From Gonium pectorale (Eukaryota > Chlorophyta > Chlorophyceae > Chlamydomonadales > Volvocaceae), in assembly GCA_001584585.1 (NCBI GenBank), contig LSYV01000064.1, forward strand, positions 323,178-387,177: a stretch of 64,000 bases of DNA, given 5' to 3'. Below are positions 56,401-64,000 of the stretch, piece by piece; the first letter of the stretch is position 1, and every line of letters starts with the position of its first letter. The position numbers were made by a program, and so were the translations under genes. The notes under the pieces are model-generated. The model saw only the letters and a program-made list of their open reading frames with translations. It ran no database searches and was not told the origin of the DNA.

Positions 56401-58293
56401 GCGGGCCCCGTCGGGGCGGCCAACCTTGCGGGCCTGGACGGACATGATGCGTCGGGGCCCCCTGGAGGGCGGGCGCAGCCGCTCAACCAGCACGAGCACT
56501 GGCGGAGGCAGAGGAAGGTGGGAGGCGGCGGCGGCGGCGGCAGCGGCGCCACTGCCGCCGCCATCAGCGCCAGCCTGCAGGGCCGCGTGCCCGGCTCGAG
56601 GGGCGCCCGCCTGCCGCCGCGCAAGCGCAAGGTTGCCGCTCTTGCAGGCAGCGGCAGCGGCAGCGGGAGCGGCAACAGCCGGGCGGGCAGCGACGAAGAG
56701 AGCAACGCAGCCGCCAAAGCGGCAGCAGCGGCGGCGGCTGCCGCCATTGCGGCCTCGGGGCTCCCGCGCGCCGGTGCAATTGCGGGCACGGGCTCCGCCC
56801 CAGGCCCAGGCTCAGGCAGAGCCGAGGGCGGTCAAGCGGCTCGACCCCTGACGGGGCCGGGGACGACAAGCTACCTCCAAGCAGCGATAGCAGGCGCAGC
56901 GGCGGCGGATGTGGCGTCTGTGCCTACGCCAACGCGGCGCCACGCTACCGCCTCGCCGCTTGACGCCGTCGGCCCCGGCGCCCACCAGCACCCGCAGGCC
57001 CACCCACATCACCACCATCACGACCACAACGAGGCATCCCGTCGCTTTCCGCAGCATCACCCCTATAGGGCACCGGCGGGGCGGCAGCAGCGGCTGCATA
57101 GCGCCGCGGCGCTCACGGCGCTCCCGTCTTCAGCTGCCGAACGGGCCACGGCGCCGCACGTCCCGTCGGGGTCGGGGCCGGGACGTGGCTGCTCCGCCGC
57201 AGGTGCACCGACGGGACAGCCGTCGGCTCCCATTGGAGACGCAGCGGCGGCAGCAGCGGTGGCCGCGGCGGTGGCGGCGGACGCGGCGGCGGCTGCAGGA
57301 GGTGCGGCGGAGCGGCATCCCTACCGGTGAGCCCTGCATAGTGAACCCCCGTGCCAGCGCGGTTGCGTTGGAATGGGTCGGGCGGCCCGGTGCTCAGCCG
57401 GGGCTGCGGCTTGCGGTGGATATTTGGCTCCCGGCCTCCCGACGCCCCCGTCCTCGCATCTCCAGCCCAGGATCCCAGCTGGGCCTTGACTTTCGATCCC
57501 TTGCCGGCCTGGCCGGCTGACGAGCCGCCTCCGGACGCTTTCGACGCGAGAGGCGACGGGTGCTCGGCATTTTGTGAGGACGGCTTCATGTGTGTCGGGG
57601 CCTTTCGCTGCCTTTCTCTGTCCTGAAGTAACCCGGTGAGGTTTCCTGTGCGCCGTGCGCCCCACACGAGGCGCTGGCACAGGAGGAGGCTGCTAACGGC
57701 CTAGTGTTTTTTGCCAGCCTTCCGTCTCCCTGTCCCCTTCCCTTCATCCCTGCCTCTGCTTCTGCCTCCGCCCCCGCCTCGGCCCCCCAGGTACATTGTG
57801 CGCATCGGCAACAAGTGGCGCGCGCAGGTGGGTCACACGGAGGACGGCGTGCAGCGCAAGTACTACTCAAACTACGTGGACGACCCACGGGTCGCGGCCA
57901 AGGACGCAGACAGGTGCGCGGGGCGCTGTACGACGCCGTACCGGGGGTAGGGGAGCCTGGAAGGATCAGGTTATGCGCCCCGTGTGTCCCGTACAAGCGG
58001 CCTCTTTCTGATTTTCATAGCCGCCCCTTAATGCCGCTCCTGGCGCCGCCTGTGCACTCTCCCCGCCCCCCCTCTCACCGCCCTGCCCCATGGGCGCGCC
58101 TCCCTGGCACCCCAGGATCCTGTACAAGCTGCGCGGCGCGGCGGCCGTGGCCAACATGCCGCTTAGCGAGGCGGAGAGGGCGGCGCTGGACTCACTCAGC
58201 CTGGAGGGCCTCATGCGCAGCTTCAAGAGCGAGCAGCGCGTGGCAGCTGCGGCGGCACAGCAGCAGCAGCAGTACTACCAGCAGCAGCAGTGA
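50499..58293 (+). CDS. Giant transcription factor with two AP2-type DNA-binding domains
   Basis: Exons 50499-53690, 53818-53927, 54262-54352, 54656-55439, 55769-57326, 57791-57913, 58116-58293 keep phase at all six junctions and give 2011 residues. Residues 1-1057 are Ala/Gly/Pro/Gln/Ser-rich. AP2 domain 1 (about 1058-1125): CYKYIVQ, VGDKWRAQVGATEGG, QRKYYSGYV, AARDADK, LLYKLRGPHFPLNFPLSEAE. AP2 domain 2 (about 1910-1975): YIVRIGNKWRAQVG, QRKYYSNYVDD, AAKDADR, ILYKLRG. The KW-RA strand, the aromatic turn and the Ala-rich helix with LRG follow AP2/ERF domains, though YRGV is replaced by Y(K/R)YIV. The domains are separated by about 850 disordered residues. The protein ends in polyGln. It acts as a nuclear DNA-binding regulator; targets unknown. 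The start ATG (50499) is the first of the long frame. The alternative is two genes, split near 55440-55768. Confidence 0.78.
51678..51720 (+). repeat. GGC/GGT codon run (polyGly)
   Basis: In-frame Gly run in the first exon of the AP2 gene, a likely site of length variation. Confidence 0.8.
54353..54655 (+). other. Intron 3 of the two-AP2 gene
   Basis: 303 bases between the end of AP2 domain 1 and the linker exon; no feature seen. Confidence 0.6.
57327..57790 (+). other. Intron 5 of the two-AP2 gene
   Basis: 464 bases; the last 80 form a very long C/T-rich tract before CCCCAG, right upstream of AP2 domain 2. Confidence 0.65.
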
Positions 58294-58365
58294 GCGTGTT
58301 GCAGGTGCTGACAAGCAGCCAGAGTTCGGTGAACAGCGTGAGGCGGCGGCGCGGCAGTGCCAGCG

Positions 58366-58424
58366 CTCCAGCAGCAGCAGCAGCAGCAGCAACAGCAGAA
58401 GCAGCGAGAGCAGCAGCAGCGGCG
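58366..58424 (+). repeat. CAG/AGC trinucleotide-rich tract in the 3' UTR
   Basis: An imperfect CAGCAG run just after the stop of the AP2 gene, in continuity with the polyGln-coding repeats before the stop. Confidence 0.8.
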
Positions 58425-59017
58425 CGTACGTACCCTACGTCGGCGGCAGAGCAGCGGTGAGGCAGGGAAAGATAACCACAAGCCCCGGAGCGGCCGGCCG
58501 CACGAGATCTGGTGCGGCTGGCGGCATCGGCGCTGGAAGATTGAGGTGGTGGGCGACGGATCGGACGACGACGGGCCTCCGCCGTTGCAGGGTGTGCAGC
58601 AGATGAGTTAGCAGCGGTGGCGGCGGTGTCCGGCGGCCTGGCGGCTTTCGGGCGAGCTTCGGCGAGTGGCGGGCGGAGGGTATGGCCGGCCGGCCCTGGC
58701 TGGCAGGAAGCGGGACGGGCTGTGGAGGCTGGGGCGGAGCCGTGGAAGGGGAAATTCTCGTCACTTCCCGTGTTGGGGCCGTCATTGGCTGGGCAACAGG
58801 GGTGAGGAGGCATCATGCGAATCCAACGGTTGCAGCAGGTCGGTATGCGTTTCGGTTAAGCACGCACGACCACTCGGTCAAAATCTTAGTCGGTCGGATT
58901 GCTTATCACGGTTTTGGAGGGAGCTAGCGACACTTTTTCGAGCGGAGTGCAAGTCCTCCGGACCTGTTCGGACACACACACACATATGCCGGGGTATCTG
59001 CAGGTCCGGCCCGCAGC

Positions 59018-59022
59018 TGTAA
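59018..59022 (+). terminator. TGTAA poly(A) signal candidate
   Basis: 725 bases after the AP2 gene stop. Confidence 0.4.
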
Positions 59023-61681
59023 TTTTTGCGCGGTTTACTTTTTATTCGTGGTTGGTGGTTGTCAAATTTGTTCCGTTGCGGCTGGGCAACGAATCGCCGT
59101 GTAGCCGGTGCGCGCACTCGAACTCTGCTTTCGGTGCGCTCACCCGGCGCGATCTGTATCCCGCCGCGCCAGGACTGCGCGTCTGAGCGCCAGGTGGCTT
59201 GCTTAGTTCCCGATTCACTGGTGGCCTTGTTGGGCAAAGCGAAAAAAAGCGGGGATATCAACCCCGGCTCCGGCCTGGCTCCCTCCCCGGCATGCCCTTG
59301 CCCTCCCGGCCTTCGGGGGTTCAGCTGTCGAGGGTCCGGCGAAGGGATGCGAAAATCGCTGCTGAAGCTATCGATGAGAGGTGTGGCGCGTCGGGGTGTC
59401 GTGAGAGTGCCCGTGTGGGCTTGCGAGGGGAGGAGCGGGGGGGGAGGGGAGGGGAGCGGCAGCCGGCGGCGCTGGGTTTTGACGGTTTGCCAGCGCCGGT
59501 TTGCGATGGCCAGCCTCACCCCCCATGCGCCGCTGGGGCATGAAGCAAGAGCACAGTACAGATCAATAAATGTCTAGCAAGGCCGCTGCGTGAGCGATGA
59601 GGCCTAGGGTGTGCCTGCAGGGTGCGCTGTGAACCATGTATTGATCGGGTTTTGACTACACATGGCCTACACCATACGGCGTTACAGCCCAACGTTTTGT
59701 TGCTGTCCTTTGGGGCCGAGCAGCCACTTTTGCAGACGGCTTCCGGTATCAGGGCCTCGTTGCCCCGCGCCATGGCACATTCCGTCCATCGCCCCCAGGC
59801 GTGACGGATGGTTATGTAACATGTGACCCAGGTCCGCCGTATGCCAGCGGCACGCATCGGTGCTTTGTTACTCAGGGCCCAGTGTTGTAAACCCGTACAT
59901 TGGAAGTAGCTGGTTGCATGAAGTGGTCGGCGCCCCCCCCCTCTCAGGCCGGCGAAGCCTAACACCAAGGGGCGCAGTTGTGGTACCTGCGCCTAGAAAA
60001 ACCTGTGAACGTGGTAGCACAGCACTGAGCCTTCTGGTTACAGCGTCAAGTAGAATTAAAGAACGAATGCTTGCGCTTATTTGATGGCGGCAACAGACGC
60101 CTGGGGAAAGGAACACGCACATAACCTGCCTGCATCGACAGGTTTCCATCGTCCAAGAAGCCGGGCCGCACACGTCGACTCCTACTCGCCTTGGTTCCCT
60201 GCCGGCGGACACGCAAGACTGCTCGGGACCAAAGACGCTTTGTACGACAAGCGTACCGCTCACGCATGCACGTACGACCCATACAGCACCACCACATGCA
60301 ACACTTCACAACAACCTGTGCTTCCCGCTTTGGCGGAGGAAAATCGCCAAGCGAAGGCTTCCCATCGCCTGATCTTACACACCGGCATGCAACCCCGCGT
60401 TTGCATTGCAGCGAAAGTCGGGTTGCGGTATGCGGCCGTACTTGCGTACAACAATCGATGGCAGAACAGAAGGGCTGCGTGGAGGCCATTGCTCGTGTTG
60501 AACGCAACCGCACTCGCGATGGGTGGACAAAAAGCGAGGCCTCTCACAACACACATACTCCTCGCAAACGGCATAATAACCACTCCGATCACAGCGCACA
60601 CGCACGCCACACCGCCCGAGTGTGCCTGTTAGTGAAGCGCACGGGCGCGCCATCTCTTGAAGGATGTAAAGCACCTTCAACACCACCCACAACGGGTGTA
60701 CGGCGAGCAAGTCAGCACCAGAGCGACTCAAGCGCAAATGTGGCTGAGGCACGCAGAAGCCTGTCGCATTGACGACAGGCGACAAGACATGGATGAAACG
60801 TAACAAACAAAATCGGCAAGGGGACAGATCCCCATTCTGAGGCCCGTGGACAAGGGCGGGGATGAAGGTCACGGCAACACAGCGCCCTCGCGTACCAAGA
60901 CCAAAAATGTCGGCAAATACCATACCGCTGGTGTAGGTTTCGGCACAGCTGTTGCATAGTAGCAAGGCAGTAGCTGCAAGGTCACCATCGCTGGGCAGGC
61001 GTGCAGGGCACTGATGATGCGGTCCAAAGCTCCCCCACTACGACAGACGGAGACAGGGCAAAACCGACAGGAACACGAGGGACAAAATGAATACGAAATA
61101 CGCTCACACAGGCAGTACCGTAAAAGAGTGCTTCGCTCCCATGTAAAGCTGTTCACACAGTGTGCTTTGTCACGGAGGAATCCTGCTCAACTCGCGGGCC
61201 GCACCGGCAGATAAGCTCCCTGCAGCCTCACAGAGGTGGCTAGGAGGGGAATACAGATAAATGCGCGCCTCTCTGCCTCGCTAGTCTGTGCACACGAACA
61301 CACCTAGCTCTCAGGAGGACCGCCGGGCCGTGAGACCTCTTCTCCCCGCCCTCCCGTCTATGTGGATGCACCCGAAAGCACACCTCCAAAATGTGCACCT
61401 ATGTGCAACATCTAGCGGCCCGTAGAGCTGCCGTATGAAGTCCCAAGCAAGTTGGGTGTTCAACGAGTATGCAGGCCTTCCCCGCACTTGCTGGTGACCC
61501 TCGTGAACACCCCGAGCACTGGGACTGCATGTACAAAGCAACCTAGCACCGTGTCATCTAGGCCATCAAATCAGTCCATCATCAGGCCATGCAATGAGCA
61601 CCGCGCGTCCTGTGGACACACGGTCGTGGGGGCCTCGGTTCGCCTGATGCCGCCCATAACCGGCTACACGGCTTCGTAACC
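59023..61681. other. Intergenic region of 2.7 kb
   Basis: No gene, RNA or long repeat recognised; open frames here are short and mutually overlapping. Confidence 0.45.
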
Positions 61682-61967
61682 CTAAAGCCCGCCGTGATGC
61701 TTCGGTTCGTAAAATAGTATCGCCCGACCTGGAGTTCAAGGGCAGGAACGCAAGAGTCACAGGAAGCGAGGCGCTCGTTCATTACCATTCAAGGAGCGAC
61801 TTACCATAAACAATGAACAGGCCTAGGAGAGCGATGACCAGCATGACTGCCTCCAGCATTGGCATCAATAAATCCTGAGCAAACGAGCCGTTTTTGGCCG
61901 CCAGAGGCGTCACGCTTTCAGGCGTCGGCACAGATGCAGCGCCATGGGAGCCGAATGGCATGTCCAT
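61682..61967 (-). CDS. 69-residue single-helix membrane protein
   Basis: Two exons, 61967-61805 and 61728-61682, with a consensus GTAAGT donor, a 76-base intron and a pyrimidine-rich CCTGCCCTTGAACTCCAG acceptor, joined in phase. It starts MDMPFGSHGAASVPTPESV, continues with a short soluble part, then an amphipathic lead-in QDLLMPMLEAV and one membrane helix (MLVIALLGLFIVYG), and ends with the charged tail FYEPKHHGGL. If the intron is not removed, the frame ends at TAA 61782 after KSLLEW, giving 61 residues. No family recognised; a small organelle-complex subunit or membrane microprotein is possible. An upstream exon cannot be excluded. Confidence 0.5.
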
Positions 61968-63028
61968 CGTGATCGTCGGTGGACGAAGCCTGTCTCGGGG
62001 ACGTGCGCGGGGTTCACCCACGTCAGATTCTGTTGGCTCTGTCGCTGACGTTTGCTCTGTATGTATGATAGCCAGTAGGATAAGACAGCCTGTAGCCCTC
62101 TCTCCACTCACAGCCTCAAAGCTCCAACAAAGCGCTCTCGCTAGGCCAGCGTCCGAATCGCCAAGCTACTCCAAGAGCAACAAAGCAGAACTCGTGTGTG
62201 GCCTTCCACGAAAGCTACCGCACGTATTACCCTGGGAGAGAGCCGGTGTGTAGATGAACCGTCCTTTGCGCGCGCGTCCTTTGATAATATCTAGGGCTAT
62301 CGAGGCTTCAAATATCGTACATGCTTTCGCTATATATGAAGAATCGGATGGCGTCCGAGGGAATCTGCTTCTCATTCCGTACTTCCGTACTTCCGAGAAA
62401 ATTAGACACACTTCTGCAGCAAAGAGTAAGATATTTTCTCGTTATGGCCTTGAAATTCGGGCAGAATGGTCCGGCGGACGATAGCTCGGTCCGAGGCGCT
62501 GAAGCCTTCGAAACCCCCACAAAATCCTGCACCCACGCGTCTCTCAAGCAGCACCCTCTTGACCCGTTCAGGCTCCCAAGGCAGCAAAACGCTCCCTGAC
62601 CGGCCTGCACCAGCGGCACGTCTCACACAGTAAAGCGCTCACATAGCTCAACTCACCGCGCTATTAAGGCATGACGTGAAAGTGGTCAAAAGCACACAAG
62701 AAGATCCATGCCAGGCAGAGCTCTGGTCAGCACTGACCCCCAGGCGGCGTGCCTGTCCTACTCAATCCCACCTCCCATCCGGGCAGTATACGCCTAGATG
62801 TGGGTCGCGTTCCTGAACCCCTTAGCCCGCATGCGGCTGCTCATGTCGCGCCTCCCGTCGACCGAATCCCACTCCCCACAGCGCCACATGCATCCATTCT
62901 AACCCCTCCTATCGCAGGAAAAGCCTCACCCGGCAATCAAAGCAAGGGTTACGCACCCGCCTGCCCCACGCGGCCTAACCGGGTCCCCTGCCCCTAGCCG
63001 CTGCGGCGCTCCCGGCCTCACGCTGTTC
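61968..63028. other. Intergenic region
   Basis: About 1.1 kb between the microprotein start and the stop of the proline-biosynthesis gene; both are on the minus strand. It holds the 3' UTR of the latter; nothing else recognised. Confidence 0.45.
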
Positions 63029-63962
63029 TCACATGACCACGCAGCGCGGCCCGCCGCCATGTCGCCGCCCCCGCCCGCCGGCCGCCTCGGCCTCCGCCAC
63101 CGCCGCCGGCAGCGGCTTGTGCTTGTAGGTGACACCCGCGTCCTTGGCCACCACGTGTCCGTCTCCCCGCAGCACCCACTTGGTGGTCAAGAGGCCCTCC
63201 ACTCCCACGGGGCCGCGTGCGTGGATACGGCTGGTGCTGATGCCAACCTGCGGGTTTGCGGCATTGCAAGGGGTGGGGGCGAGGTGCGTGAGAACGAAAT
63301 GAGGAGGCGGATGGGAACGGGTGAAGCACGCGTGTGGTATCGGATGGATAGAAGCGGGTGGGTTTGTTCAAGGCTCCGTTGATTGGTGTTGGTGTGCCCC
63401 TACCGCCTGGCGGCTGCGTGCAGTGGCAGCTGGCACGGCGATATGCGCTGAGCGGCAGGACGGCCGGCGAGACAAATCCGGACCGACGCGCTTCACGCTC
63501 GTGCGAAGGGGCGCGTGCGAGGCCGCAGAAACGCCGCGAAAACATGGGGCCACACCCAGCCGGCGAGGCAGGTTCCACAAACACGTCGCCACCCCTTGCC
63601 CTCCCCGTCCCAATCCCGGTCCCCCCCGTACCCCGTCCCAATCAAGGCCTTTCGGACACGGACGCCCACCCCGGCAACCAGCTCGACCACGCATTTTGAA
63701 CCTGCCGCTGATCGGCCTAGGGCCTGCGTCGTCAGTAGCGAGCAACCTATGACAGCCCTTACGCCCACGCGCCATGAGTGCACCCGCTAGCCCTCGCCCA
63801 CACCAGCCCGCCCGTACCTCAGCGCCCAGCCCGAAGCGGAACCCGTCCGCGAAGCGCGTGGAGGCGTTGTGGAACACACATGCCGAGTCCACCCCGCGCA
63901 GGAAGGCCTCGGCGCGCTCGCCGTCCGTCGTCACGATGCAATCCGTGTGCGCGCTGCCGTAC
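63029..63962 (-). CDS. Gamma-glutamyl phosphate reductase domain (ProA or P5CS), C-terminal part
   Basis: Two exons are visible: 63962-63818 and 63247-63029; the gene continues beyond the right edge. The first encodes [20 protein letters not shown] then [20 protein letters not shown], the conserved C-terminal half of the aldehyde-dehydrogenase-fold reductase. The second starts [20 protein letters not shown] and continues with [13 protein letters not shown], close to plant delta-1-pyrroline-5-carboxylate synthetase. The enzyme reduces gamma-glutamyl phosphate to glutamate semialdehyde with NADPH in proline synthesis. Whether a glutamate-kinase domain is fused in front cannot be seen. The last 30 residues are a non-conserved Ala/Gly/Arg-rich tail ending RCVVM. 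The junction is phase 0, GTACGG to CCGCAG. Confidence 0.92.
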
Positions 63963-64000
63963 CTGTGGTGCGCGTATGCGGCAACGGTTTCACGGTACGG

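Noticed and set aside
58294..58810. Continuation of coding past 58293
   Set aside because: Frames are CAG-repeat driven and change repeatedly; the TGA at 58291-58293 closes a well-phased model.
63059..63382. Plus-strand frame over the proline-biosynthesis gene
   Set aside because: Shadow of the minus-strand exons, which match the reductase family clearly.

Overview
The window is nuclear DNA from a volvocine-type green alga (Chlamydomonas/Volvox relatives). Grounds: very high GC, genes cut by many short GT-AG introns, proteins swollen by Ala/Gly/Ser/Pro/Gln tracts, a plastid transit-peptide gene pair, divergent AP2 factors, an algal-type CBM3-like module, and the green-algal poly(A) motif TGTAA downstream of several stops. 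All exon models were built by hand from splice consensus and codon-phase continuity; none is backed by transcripts.

Layout. 1-7852 (-): 3'-truncated gene for a membrane protein with a CBM2/COBRA-like and a CBM3-like extracellular module. 9.5-9.9 kb (-): doubtful small exon. 10083-11546 (+): intronless FAD amine oxidase. 12395-16329 (+): ~1170-aa orphan protein. 17724-21871 (-): plastid site-2 (RseP/ARASP-type) protease, divergent from 22210-23453 (+), a small plastid membrane protein. 25648-26292 (-): GLTP/ACD11-type lipid-transfer protein, divergent from 26552-30405 (+), a TFIIB-family factor with a long acidic insert. 31828-33729 and 38260-40157 (-): two complete, near-identical TauD-like 2-oxoglutarate dioxygenase genes, with sparse DNA, an assembly gap (35542-35919) and a decayed Ty3/gypsy fragment between them. 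The second copy is divergent from 40766-44313 (+), an alpha/beta hydrolase. 46537-48601 (+): 199-aa ankyrin protein. 50499-58293 (+): giant transcription factor with two AP2 domains ~850 residues apart. 61682-61967 (-): 69-aa one-helix membrane protein. 63029 to the right edge (-): end of a gamma-glutamyl phosphate reductase/P5CS gene.

The genes do not form a pathway; as usual in eukaryotes, neighbours look unrelated. The most notable items are the paired dioxygenase genes with a conserved promoter block, the two-AP2 protein whose domains share an intron position, the CBM3-like membrane protein, the divergent TFIIB-like factor, and the telomere-like and pentamer repeats sitting in introns. 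I found no rRNA, tRNA, CRISPR or prokaryotic features.
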